DNA of 64,000 nt from Nansenia antarctica (taxonomy: Eukaryota; Chordata; Actinopteri; Argentiniformes; Microstomatidae), in the NCBI GenBank assembly GCA_963989245.1, contig OZ022351.1, positions 21,510,616 to 21,574,615 of the forward strand, given 5' to 3'. The notes below the pieces were generated by a model that did no database searches, was not told the origin of the DNA, and worked only from the letters and a program-made list of their open reading frames with translations. Positions 37,001-43,704 of this stretch are shown here, in pieces; position 1 is the first letter of the stretch; the number at the start of each line of letters is the position of its first letter. The translations under genes were made by a program, and so were the position numbers.

Positions 37001-37286
37001 CCCTATTTTAGTCGAGTTAGCGAGGTTGTTGTCATGATTAAACTTGCCTCGCTAATTTAAGGGCGACATTATAACCTGATCATTTGCAAGGAATTCAAGC
37101 AAGATAGAAAGGTTGCTTGCTGCACAACTGATGTCGGTATTGGTCAACAAATCAACAACAGCTGGCTTAGAGAAATCAAGCTTAGCAATCAGAGGTTAGA
37201 GAATTCAGAATCCATCACACTCCTCCTTCTCTTACCTTGTAGAAGGCCCCGTTCGAGCCGCGCACCTCCACCGCCAGCCCGTCCAT
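7796..37286 (-). CDS. fxr2: FMR1-family RNA-binding protein FXR2, 17 coding exons (gene span)
   Basis: FXR2 is a cytoplasmic, ribosome-associated RNA-binding protein of the FMRP/FXR1/FXR2 family that controls translation and RNP granules. I joined 17 exons by hand; all borders are GT-AG, phases agree, and the coding sequence is 2,001 nt (666 residues plus stop; human FXR2 is about 673). In order: tandem Tudor/Agenet domains (about 4-115), KH0 (about 126-202), KH1 with GSHG at 235-238, KH2 with GKNG at 298-301 and an isoleucine at 304 (the residue mutated in FMRP I304N), the QLRLERLQIDEQLRQIG helix, RG-rich stretches, basic RRRRSRRRR and RNRSRRRRNRG clusters, VTVADYISRAESQSRQ and a terminal VNGVS. 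The IGVGYRAP..STDES-like linker and the EDGRPQRRNRSRRRRNRGNR block fit FXR2 better than FXR1 or FMR1. Introns are loaded with transposons but no exon is damaged. Confidence 0.95.
8010..8098 (-). CDS. fxr2: fxr2 exon 16
   Basis: 89 nt encoding VTVADYISRAESQSRQNLPQ then KEMHAAPEPK. Borders are CCCAG|TG and AAG|GTACAC. Confidence 0.94.
8382..8489 (-). CDS. fxr2: fxr2 exon 15
   Basis: 108 nt encoding DEDGRPQRRNRSRRRRNRGN then RPEGGSASRDRQPAES. This arginine-rich nucleolar-signal-like block is characteristic of FXR2. Borders are TCTCAG|AC and AGCG|GTGAGT. Confidence 0.93.
8543..8586 (+). repeat. (CA)n microsatellite at LINE boundary
   Basis: About 22 CA units between fxr2 exon 15 and the LINE. 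Confidence 0.97.
9159..10720. mobile_element. TIR element inserted in the LINE
   Basis: Perfect inverted termini begin GTGTGGTGGCCTGGGAAAAC on the left and mirror it on the right. The LINE codons GTA-ATA-TAT resume as GTG-CAT-GCC after excision, which gives a 2-bp AT duplication (or 5-bp ATGTG if the ends are drawn inwards). Without the nested hAT it is about 670 bp and has no transposase. A partial copy is at 1,831-2,095. Confidence 0.8.
9289..10172. mobile_element. Non-autonomous hAT element (CAGGGCTCGAC ends)
   Basis: Termini are CAGGGCTCGAC and GTCAAGCCCTG, flanked by a perfect 8-bp duplication CATTATGG (9,281-9,288 and 10,173-10,180). No transposase is visible. It is nested in the TIR element that splits the LINE. 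Confidence 0.9.
12013..12156 (+). repeat. (CA)n microsatellite
   Basis: About 140 bp of CA with few interruptions, directly after the LINE 3' end. Confidence 0.97.
12181..12357 (-). repeat. tRNA-derived SINE, copy 1
   Basis: Same family as 22,308-22,510: B box GGGTTCGAATCC, A-box region CAGTGGTGTAGCACAAGG, tail GTGGGACTGCCC. A short GT expansion interrupts the head. Confidence 0.8.
12446..12649 (-). CDS. fxr2: fxr2 exon 14
   Basis: 204 nt encoding VLKDPDSNPFSLLEGE, DTDASEG, RRRRSRRRR, VMDSAATESDG and SENGLG, the family-typical C-terminal acidic/basic block with a nuclear-localisation-like cluster. Borders are CCCTAG|TC and CTGG|GTGAGC. Confidence 0.93.
13336..15016. mobile_element. TA-flanked DNA transposon, CCGTATTTTCCGC ends, copy 1
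   Basis: Long inverted ends with repeated TATAAGGCGCACC motifs and TA on both sides suggest a Tc1/mariner-superfamily (pogo-like) target site. It lies in fxr2 intron 13. A related copy in opposite orientation lies at 31,931-33,322. This copy carries about 300 extra bases between two 32-bp direct repeats. Confidence 0.75.
15371..15559 (-). CDS. fxr2: fxr2 exon 13
   Basis: 189 nt encoding TNSEQSNASESEDLNERDQ, then an RG-rich stretch (GSRRGGGGRGRGTNAGGRGR) and SNSISS. Borders are ACACAG|GC and CTCAG|GTAGAG. Confidence 0.9.
15590..15785 (+). repeat. Common fish interspersed repeat filling fxr2 intron 12
   Basis: It contains AATGGTAAATGGACTGCCTT, AGCGCTTTACAATGGCCTC, CATTCACCCATTCACACACA, CTTGCCCAAGGACACTTCGA and GGGTTTGAACCGCCAA (decayed B box). 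This is a SINE-like family seen across teleosts. It makes up most of the 258-bp intron. Confidence 0.7.
15818..16040 (-). CDS. fxr2: fxr2 exon 12
   Basis: 223 nt encoding EVEQLRLERLQIDEQLRQIG, then GYRAPANRVGG, GYLTDES, SRTYGGRGRGRR and NNQYSGY. This holds the conserved helix and the first RG cluster. Borders are ACCAG|GAA and ATG|GTGAGG. Confidence 0.93.
16112..16721. mobile_element. Two Tc1-like transposase remnants in inverted order, left part
   Basis: The plus-strand fragment 16,112-16,253 (GGATCTGAACCCAACAGAAC ... motif SPDLNP-like) is mirrored by the minus-strand sequence 16,365-16,492. The second remnant continues to 16,721 and resumes at 22,299 after the hAT insertions. Both are decayed fish Tc1 sequence. 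Confidence 0.7.
16862..17219. mobile_element. Tc1-like MITE inside the outer hAT
   Basis: About 358 bp with ends CTCACCGGCCACTTCATTAG and the mirrored TAATGAAGTGGCCAGTGAG, next to TA. Its interior joins the two ends of a larger fish Tc1 element, an internal-deletion derivative. Confidence 0.75.
17479..21728 (-). mobile_element. Near-complete hAT transposon with ZMYM1-like transposase
   Basis: Termini CATGGGCGTCA and TGACGCCCATG are flanked by a perfect 8-bp duplication CTTTGGAT (17,471-17,478 and 21,729-21,736). The 4,250-bp element carries a long transposase on the minus strand and a 165-bp internal tandem duplication (17,742-18,065). Confidence 0.9.
18234..20464 (-). pseudogene. hAT transposase with one frameshift
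   Basis: The first 620 codons (18,602-20,464) carry an acidic ERSQ-repeat leader, a TTF-type zinc-finger region (WVHYVPNAGGVFCFYCKEAF), the DUF4371-like core (IIDGVQDLSGNEQ, GQSYDGAANMAGG, HCGPHCINL) and the insertion domain. The frame then shifts by one base near 18,610: VVVRTQN-stop occurs where another frame reads SYPELDLHSLEVQLAMF. The remaining 118 codons (18,234-18,590) give the hAT dimerisation domain with SSAEAERSFSALRRLKTWLR. An upstream exon may be missing. Everything but this break looks intact. It lies in fxr2 intron 11, same strand. Confidence 0.85.
22308..22510 (-). repeat. tRNA-derived SINE, copy 2
   Basis: The minus strand reads a tRNA-like head (CCAGTGGTCTAGCACCGCGG A box, GGGTTCGAATC B box), then CTGCTGACATG, a CT-rich body and GTGGGACTGCCC before an A-rich tail. 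It is flanked by the direct repeat CACACCATT (22,299-22,307 and 22,511-22,519). Confidence 0.8.
22698..23832 (+). mobile_element. hAT element with BED-finger remnant
   Basis: Termini TAGGGATGCACGATAT and ATATCGTGCATCCCTA are flanked by a perfect 8-bp duplication GATGTAAT (22,690-22,697 and 23,833-23,840). A plus-strand frame at 22,878-23,096 keeps a BED-type zinc finger (CNTCSTKVRRGG, NLISHLKIHH). The rest of the transposase is gone. Confidence 0.9.
24942..25028 (-). CDS. fxr2: fxr2 exon 11
   Basis: 87 nt encoding GMVPFVFVGTKENISNAQAL and LEYHVAYLE, the end of KH2. Borders are CTTCAG|GGC and GAG|GTGAGG. The long FMR1-type insertion before GMVPF is absent, as in the FXR genes. Confidence 0.94.
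25177..25777. mobile_element. hAT-Ac-like MITE
   Basis: It begins TAGGGCTGTTACGATTATTC and ends GTTTGGAACAGCACTA, with a perfect 8-bp duplication GTCTACAT (25,169-25,176 and 25,778-25,785). It is 601 bp, in fxr2 intron 10. Confidence 0.9.
26105..26460 (-). mobile_element. Tc1-like transposon remnant
   Basis: The minus frame 26,160-26,408 encodes a transposase N-terminal helix-turn-helix: KDLSDFDMGKIVMARRPGQS then ETGRLVGCSQSAV. The end ACATTATGACCACCTGCCTA is Tc1-like. The catalytic domain is missing. Confidence 0.75.
26625..26734 (-). CDS. fxr2: fxr2 exon 10 (KH2)
   Basis: 110 nt encoding [20 protein letters not shown] and RVRIEGDNDKKLPREE. It carries the KH2 GKNG loop and Ile304. Borders are CACAG|GC and GAG|GTAGGC. 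Confidence 0.95.
27188..27392. repeat. SINE-like repeat with tRNA-like end
   Basis: It contains CATTTAGCAGATGCTTTTAT, CCAAAGTGACTTACAATTAC, GCGCCTTACTCAAGGGCACA and GGGATTTGAACTCATGACC, the layout of a common fish repeat family. It lies in fxr2 intron 9. Confidence 0.65.
27455..27533 (-). CDS. fxr2: fxr2 exon 9
   Basis: 79 nt encoding TPEAVKQARVYLEF and VPRNLVG (KH1/KH2 junction). Borders are CTCCAG|ACC and GTGG|GTGAGT. Confidence 0.94.
27686..27856 (-). CDS. fxr2: fxr2 exon 8 (KH1)
   Basis: 171 nt encoding TSKQLASAYQEE, then VREDLMGLAIGSHGANIQQA, the KH1 domain with its GSHG loop, through FRIYGE. Borders are CCCCAG|ACG and GAG|GTGTGT. Confidence 0.95.
28098..28214 (-). CDS. fxr2: fxr2 exon 7
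   Basis: 117 nt encoding STNETTVKRATLLSDMHFRS and IRTKLMLMSRNEEATKHLE (KH0). Borders are CACCAG|TCT and GAG|GTATGC. Confidence 0.94.
28255..28397 (+). repeat. GA/CAGA-rich simple repeat
   Basis: Purine-rich AGAGAG and ACAGACAG units in fxr2 intron 6. Confidence 0.95.
28464..28557 (-). CDS. fxr2: fxr2 exon 6
   Basis: 94 nt encoding CANDNIHKDFRKAIGANCIF and the first strands of KH0. Borders are CGGCAG|CTG and GTCCTG|GTCAGT. Confidence 0.92.
28740..28978 (+). repeat. GT/GTAT-rich simple repeat
   Basis: Long TGTG, GTATGT and GGGGTGTG tract in fxr2 intron 5. The V/C/Y-rich frames in it are artefacts. Confidence 0.95.
28985..29133 (-). CDS. fxr2: fxr2 exon 5
   Basis: 149 nt encoding FYVIEYAACDATYNEIVT, SERIRPVNPN and IPEDLRE, the end of Tudor 2 and the linker to KH0. 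Borders are CGTCAG|TTC and AAAT|GTGAGT. The length equals FMR1 exon 5. Confidence 0.93.
29374..29551 (-). repeat. tRNA-derived SINE, copy 3
   Basis: Same family and orientation. The B box is decayed (AGTTCAAATAC). It lies in fxr2 intron 4. Confidence 0.75.
30448..30519 (-). CDS. fxr2: fxr2 exon 4
   Basis: 72 nt encoding VYSRANEQEPCGWWLARVRM then MKGE (Tudor 2). The acceptor is TTTGCAG|GTG and the donor GAG|GTGAGT. Confidence 0.94.
31092..31240 (+). repeat. tRNA-derived SINE of a second family
   Basis: The plus strand reads TGTGGCTCAGTTGGTAGAGC (A box) and GTGGGTTCGATTCCCAC (B box), then a body ending GTAAGTCGTTTTGGGTAAAA and CAGCTAAATGGC. This resembles SINEs widespread in salmoniform and related fishes. 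It is not a functional tRNA gene. Confidence 0.8.
31561..31654 (-). CDS. fxr2: fxr2 exon 3
   Basis: 94 nt encoding WQPERQLPFSDVRLPPP then ADYNKDIGEGEEVE, the end of Tudor 1 and start of Tudor 2. The acceptor is CAAAAG|CTGG and the donor GTGGAG|GTAGGG. Confidence 0.93.
31931..33322. mobile_element. TA-flanked DNA transposon, CCGTATTTTCCGC ends, copy 2
   Basis: Same termini and interior as copy 1 but inverted. The internal frame 32,940-33,188 (minus) encodes 82 residues nearly identical to 13,486-13,734 (plus); it resembles no protein I know. It lies in fxr2 intron 2. Confidence 0.75.
34068..34107 (+). repeat. (GT)n followed by a long G run
   Basis: GT repeats followed by about 25 consecutive G in fxr2 intron 2, next to exon 2. 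Confidence 0.95.
34198..34250 (-). CDS. fxr2: fxr2 exon 2
   Basis: 53 nt encoding GFIKDVHEDSLTIVFEN (Tudor 1). The acceptor is a T-run ending TTTAG|GG and the donor AA|GTAAGTT. The length equals FMR1 exon 2. Confidence 0.93.
37236..37286 (-). CDS. fxr2: fxr2 exon 1 (coding part)
   Basis: It encodes residues 1-17, MDGLAVEVRGSNGAFYK, the start of the first Tudor/Agenet domain. The donor is AAG|GTAAGAG, phase 0. I chose this ATG because it matches the family N-terminus; the frame stays open upstream without another ATG. Confidence 0.93.
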
Positions 37287-38205
37287 GGTGGTCGAGGGTA
37301 GGGTCTGGTCCCCGCCACCACCACCACGGGTGTTACCGAGCCTCTCCGTAGCCGCTACGACCGCGACCCCCTGGGGGTCCGGGACCACCAGACCCAGCTT
37401 GGCGGTGGGCACCGGGGCGGGGGGGTCCCCGCCGCTCTCCGGCCGCTTGTGGATTTCCAGTGTTTCGGTCGGTGTGGAGGGGCAAAGGTGAAGAGAGGGG
37501 TTGTTGGGGGGGGGGGGGAGTTGGGGGTGTTGATGGTATCAACGGGGGGTAGCTTCCGATACCGTCAACTTAATAACGTTTACTAACTAGCTCGTTAAAA
37601 CAGTCGACAAACTGTCGATTAGCTTGGTTAGCTTGGCGTGCTCAAATGGCACTAGCGAAGGTGATGCTAGAGGGGAGGGGAGAAGGCGGTACCACGACGG
37701 TCAAGTTGCAATGTGCTCCCGAAAGGCTAGCGAGCTAATGATGCTATGTCAAAGGGGAATGTTAGCTCAATGGCTAGCTAGCTATACCGCTAATCAAGCT
37801 AACCCACCACCCCAACACCTTGGGTTTGATTCCGCCAGTTGGCTAGTTGGATGCTCGAGAAAGAAAGTTAAGCGTATTAATTAACGCCGGTGAAAGTTTT
37901 TGTGGAAAGTCGTCGCCGGGGGGTCCCTTTTCTTTTGTTGCGAAGACGTGTAATTTTAGCTTTCGACGAAGCCTCCGAGTCCCGAGAAAAAAAAACGCGT
38001 TTGTGGTGCACTATTGCCCGGCAACTCCTTCACTCCAACCGCCCGTCCCCTCAAACGCACGCCGACAGAGTGAATCAAGTGAGGCACCGAATGACCTCGA
38101 AAACCCCACCCCTCGTTCGTGAAAGATCCGCCCCCGAATTGTGATACTGACTTGTCATTGGTCAATGTTCTCGCCAGTCAACCGTATCGTTCCTTGATTG
38201 GTTTA
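37287..38205 (-). promoter_or_regulatory. fxr2: Predicted fxr2 promoter and 5' UTR, CpG-rich
   Basis: GC- and CpG-rich sequence lies directly upstream of fxr2 exon 1. It includes a GC box (CCGCCCCC, 38,128-38,135) and inverted CCAAT boxes (ATTGG at 38,157-38,161 and 38,197-38,201). No TATA box stands out, so the start is probably dispersed. No ORF here resembles a divergent gene. Confidence 0.5.
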
Positions 38206-39114
38206 GTTAGTCAGAGGCTGGTCAGATCTTACCGTCCAATAAATGAGGCGAATGTTCCATCTAGACTCCTCTATTGGAAATATTCCCTGTCAATTACATT
38301 GCTTTTTTTTTGTGTGGACCATCTGTCCCCCATTCAGTGTGACATGAGTAAAGGCAATGTTGTTGAATGAAAAGTTATAGAATGAATAAAACAATGCCAT
38401 GTATGTAGGCACCAGTGGTCCGCAGGTCGGCCATTTATATATTTATGCACTTCTCAACAAAGACATGAACCGAGCCCGCTTGACCTGGTATCATGCAGAT
38501 AAAACAATGATCAGAACCCGACCCGAACCCGCAAACATCACACGGTCAGTAGCGCAAACAAGCGAAATACAACATATTTTATCATTTTTATTTCTAGAGG
38601 GATATATAATCTAACCTTTAAAGTAGGAAACAACATAGCATAACAAAACCCATAACCTACATTTTATTAGGGCATAGAAACTGACCGACTGATGGATGAT
38701 CTGATCACACTACACTGTTTTATTTATTATTATAAACCGCAAAGCCCTGAGTTACAGATATTGTGAGACCGGAGTAACACAGAACAGAGCTAGCACATCT
38801 TGGCTGATCTGAGGGAACAGCTGTGGAGAACAGCAGCCATGAGGGGTCAGAGGTCATGAGTGACAAGCACATAACGGTTTTGGTCATCATTTGATCTTAC
38901 AGACAGAGGCCAAAACAGAATATGTTATTGGTCCTTTCCTCTGTTGACATCATACTGCAATATGTTGCTGTATATATCTGTCCAGGGGGTTTTCCATCAA
39001 TGTCGCTAAAGGAAAACCCAGGATTATTCTTGATAAATCGAGACAAAAGAGACATGTCAAAATAAACCTGAATTTTTTTGATAAGTCTGACCCCTGGCCC
39101 GAGCATAGATTACT

Positions 39115-39235
39115 TTTTCCTGCTATCTGGTGGATAGATGATTCGCTTACTTAGTCAAATATATTTGTTACAATTCGCTTTGGATAAAGGTGTCTGCTAA
39201 ATGCCCAAAATGAAATGTAATGTAAATGTATATTG
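39115..39235 (+). repeat. Fish interspersed repeat, copy B
   Basis: GATAGATGATTCGCTTACTT is followed by TTGGATAAAGGTGTCTGCTA and AATGTAAATG-type repeats, as in copies A and C. Confidence 0.6.
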
Positions 39236-40132
39236 CTCTGTTTTTGAGTGATGTTTTGTTTTCTCATTGACCAGCTCATAAGGCAGACTGGTTCAGCATC
39301 GCCACTTCAGCCATCAGCTCTGTCAGCTCTACCTGCTCACAGATGTTTTGAGGTTCCAGCATTATGGTATTTGATGGTCATCTTTGTTTCTAAATCAGTA
39401 TACCAAAGTGCAACAAATGGCATGGTATATAAGGGTCAATTGATTGTAGATAGAGCACTCCTCTATTTTATACACAAAATAATAGAGTAGCTCAACCGGT
39501 ATGATGTAATTTCTTAAGTTTCTTACAGAAGATTTGGTCTCACACTTTCTTTTTTTTTCCTACTGCAATTAGGTGGCAGTTCCCAATCAGTCCACTGGGT
39601 GGCAGTATCTGCGAATTGTATCACAGCAGAATGTGTTGAGGAGAGGGTACCCATGGGTACAATACTGTCTGCATTCTTTCTTATTGTGCTATATTGTTGA
39701 CTAAGGGTGAGGAGGTACGCAGAGGAACCGTGGAAAAACTTGTGTAACCCACATTTCACCACTTCTGCATGACAGCTGTGACCAGCTCAGCACAGCATGA
39801 AGAAAGTGGTCAGTAACCACCTGCACAGCCACATGGCCACACAGCATTCCTGCTAGGCTTCTCAGCTTACATAGCCACTGAACAAGACTGTCCTTTGAGA
39901 TGTCATTGCACGTTTTATAGTAAGTCATCTTGTCAACAGGCTCCCAGCACCAATCATTTCACAAGTTGTTGTTTTAGGCCGCCGTCCAACTGATGTACAA
40001 ATGTCTATTAAAAAGAGTGACAGGCAGATGAACAAAAGACAACTGAGCACATGAAATATATTGCCTATAGCTGACTATGAACATCCTGCTCCACAGGACC
40101 AATATAACTGTAATTATGAAACAAGAGTGTAT

Positions 40133-40192
40133 GAATGAATGAATGAATGGTCTTTATTGTCATTAATACAGTACATGTACCATACAATAGTG
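40133..40192 (-). repeat. L2-like 3' tail fragment
   Basis: In reverse it reads ATGACAATAAAGACC plus ATTC repeats, the same tail as the LINE ending at 4,362. Confidence 0.65.
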
Positions 40193-42794
40193 TATGTGAT
40201 GGCTTTATTATGCTTTGCCATCACACATTCCAGAGGGAACAGGTTAAGTAAGATGTCCAGTTCGTCTGGGATTATTTGCAAGTGTCAGCAAGTTCAGGCT
40301 ACGGTAAGGAAATAGTGTGGTTTTCATTACAATACTTCCGTGTTCAATAACCACATTACATAATACACTGTCAGCCATCAACTAAATGATGCTGTATCAT
40401 ATAGTACAGTACATCTTTGTCTGTATCATACAGTACATCTTTGATCCACAAATGGGCATGGGATATATCATTCCATCTTGTAGAATTTATTCGGAAACAA
40501 GACATTCTGGACTCCTTGGTTCTATTTCATATTTTGGGGTATATTTCGATAATAATATACAACATTAATAAAGCACTTTTTTACATCAGATATTAAATGT
40601 ATCTGGACAAATAGGCCAGCTAAACACATAGGCCTATACCAAGAAGCTGGTTGGAGCAGCCTCGGCCCCCGTTCCAGTCTCCACAACATGCCAAATCAAA
40701 ACGAATAGGCTACCATGCATTTCTACATTTTCTTCAAAATGTACATTGCAGCACCACACCCTTCACCCGAAGCTACTATATTCACAACATTCACATACCA
40801 TAGTATTAAGCAATTACTTTTTAGTGTCTGTTAAAACACGCTTTTCACAAAAATATATAAAAGTAAGACTTTAATTATCTTTTATGTTATTTCATCCATA
40901 ATAACAAGATGCAAAACCAGTGTCAGTGGGTGAAATTGGCAAGAACACAGCAGGTTTCAGATTACAAAAACAGTATTCTACTAAAAACCAGTGACAGAAA
41001 TAACAAAGTGCCAAATTGTCCTTATTGCCTAGTATTGTCCCCTAAAACACAATTAGGGGGGAAATGTCTGAGTATGAACATAGTAGGCCTACCACTGATT
41101 TTAAGCAAAGGCAAACATTTTGCAAAGGCAAAAGTTGCCGGCTTGCCGCTACCGTTACAACCCATCTATATTCAGATTAGCTACGGTATAGAGGTGTTTG
41201 TTGACATGTCACTAACCTGAAAGAATAGGCTAATATAGAAAATATAGCCGCAAGCTGTAATTAAGGGCGCAAGGGATAACCACACATTAGGTAGGCTACA
41301 CATATCTGTTATGGCACTGTCTCAAACCACGCTAACTTTGAGATTGATTAGACTAACAATGACTGACATAGCCCTATTTTAATATGTCATAAGTTATGGT
41401 AAGCTACATATTAATACATAGCTGTGTATTATTTTCAAGTATGAACTTGTCCGTCGCAAACTTTGCAGGGACTGCTACAAGCATACCGATTTCCATGTCA
41501 ATCGGTATTTTAAAGTTTTTTTTTTTGTGGAAATGCAGAATATTTAGTGGCATGTGGCAGCCGCAGCCATGCTTTTCATCTGATCATGTTGGAATTTGGT
41601 AGACATCTATGTCATAACTGAGGCTCACCAAGTTCAAAAGGCAAAAAAAAAGTTACAGGAGTCATGGCCAACTGTGTTTGTGTGAAAGTGCGGTCAACAC
41701 CCGCGGCTGCGACGCGCCTGAGGTTGCTTTAGGAATGAGGATGTATCTTGTCTGACTGTTTCGATGTTACCATACCAGTAAATGTCCCCATCAAGTCTAC
41801 CAAGAAACAGGTTGGTGTGCTGTGCACACAGACACAGAATGAGCAGGGTAAAATAGCCTATGATGGAGCTTGTCAAATCCAAGCAAATGGCTACATGATC
41901 AAATATTACATGATGTACAGTATAGCCTACTGCATGTTGACATTCGAAAGGTCATTTTGTTTGCATTTACGATTCCACCCCCGCCCCCCTTAATTGTAAT
42001 TTACAGTATGTGCCATTTCACAACTGAGTTATGACATTCTGATATTGCAATTAAGTTAAAGGAAATTGCACCCATCATAGGCTTATCATAATAATATTAT
42101 ACTCCAGGACTAAATGTAAAAAAAGGGGGTAAGAGGGGTAAGAGTAAAAAAAAAAAAAAAAAAAAAAAAATATCAACGGGACCTTCTCATCATTGGTCTG
42201 TTGAGCATCGCTCAGGAATGCCTCTGTCAAAACCAGCGCAACACGTCTGGAGTCGCAACTGAGGTTGATCGCTGTTGTTTCACATTGAAGACACTCAGGT
42301 AACATGCTTTAATTGTGTTGTAGCCTAAATATGTCATTTCATATGTGATTTTTAATGAAATAGCCTACCGAGGAAACGAAGTGGATTTCTGTTCGAATTA
42401 TTATGAACAATGTGGACAGTTCCGCATCCTATCGTCGCGCATGTTAACTGAACTATAATGGTAAGATAATGACCACCTGCACATGTACACTGCTCTGTAT
42501 AACTGATTCACATTTTTTTTTTTACTGTAAATTGCGATATGTTAGACAGCGTAAATATGACTGCTGATTTTGGATCTGTATGAATATTTGGAAAATGCGC
42601 TAAACATTGAGATATTTTATAAAGATTCATTATTTAGTGTGGTGAATCAGGTCATGGAGTTTTGAGAGGTTTGCTTTATCTGTGCGAATCCAATAGGAGG
42701 AGGGGGGGGGGCACTTTTTCAAGTGAGTTGTCTTTATAGGCTGTATACCTCTTTTTAGTGATGATGAATCATGTTTATGATGAATGCATGGCAG

Positions 42795-43041
42795 CACTGG
42801 CGGACTCAAGGGGGGGCAAGGGGGGCGACCGCCCCTCCTGGTGCCCCCACGGTTGAAAAACGTCTGTCTTAAGTGCCCTTTTGAGTGGCAAAAATGCCCT
42901 TTTGAGTGGCAAAATTAGAGGATGTGCCCTACTGGCTGTCCTTCCAATGGTCTAAACTTGACCATGTGCACTGATGCACAGGTGCGGGCGCTGTACAACG
43001 TTTTTCACCCCTGCCCTTCAAACAGCCTGAGTCCGCCACTG
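42795..43041. mobile_element. hAT MITE (CACTGGCGGACTCA ends)
   Basis: 247 bp with termini CACTGGCGGACTCA and TGAGTCCGCCACTG, flanked by a perfect 8-bp duplication CATGGCAG (42,787-42,794 and 43,042-43,049). Confidence 0.9.
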
Positions 43042-43171
43042 CATGGCAGATTATGCACAGAGGATGTAGAGGCATAGCCTAGATGAAATCATGTTGACGT
43101 GACATGCATGGCAGATTGTGCACAGAGGATGTAGAGGCATAGATGAAATACAACCCCCCGCTCTCTCTTAT
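43042..43171 (+). repeat. 65-bp tandem duplication
   Basis: CATGGCAGATTATGCACAGA with GGATGTAGAGGCATAG recurs at 43,107 after 65 bases with few changes. Confidence 0.8.
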
Positions 43172-43704
43172 ACGTTTGAGATGACAGCGGCAGAGCACAG
43201 CTTGCTCAAGCAAACTTTAGTTGCATTGCAACGTCGTTTTAGTGCAACACCGCAATCGTGAGATAACGTTTCTTTAAAGAGAGACAAAGAGAACAGTGAG
43301 TGATTATATCTTCAAACTTCACACAGGTATTGGGGCTAGATAATATATGCAAATATGGACATTACACAAACATTATGCACATTCACATCAAGCTACACCA
43401 ACAAACTGCATTTAATGACATGACAATTGAAAATGTAGGCCTGTAATATAGCCTATTGTATGAATATTGCCACTTCACCCATATCAGTTTCAGTTTGAGA
43501 TGACATGCGGCGGAGCACAGTTTGCTCAATAAAACTTAAAACAAATACAAAAACCTGCAACATCGTTTTGTCACAACACCACAATCAGGTCAGATTTGTG
43601 AGATAACGTTTCTTGCGGACATGCTCAGATTATATCTTCAATCACACAGCTACTGTCACTTGACGATACTAGTAAGTAGTAACAACCGTATGGAGGCGAC
43701 CGTA

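Larger units (their letters stand above)
38210..42786. other. Intergenic stretch without recognised gene
   Basis: Apart from two short repeat copies (39.1 and 40.1 kb) and A-runs (41,517 and 42,147), I see only short chance frames here. ACACTCAG|GTAACA at 42,292-42,305 could be a donor of a non-coding exon of the downstream receptor gene, but the evidence is slight. Confidence 0.5.
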
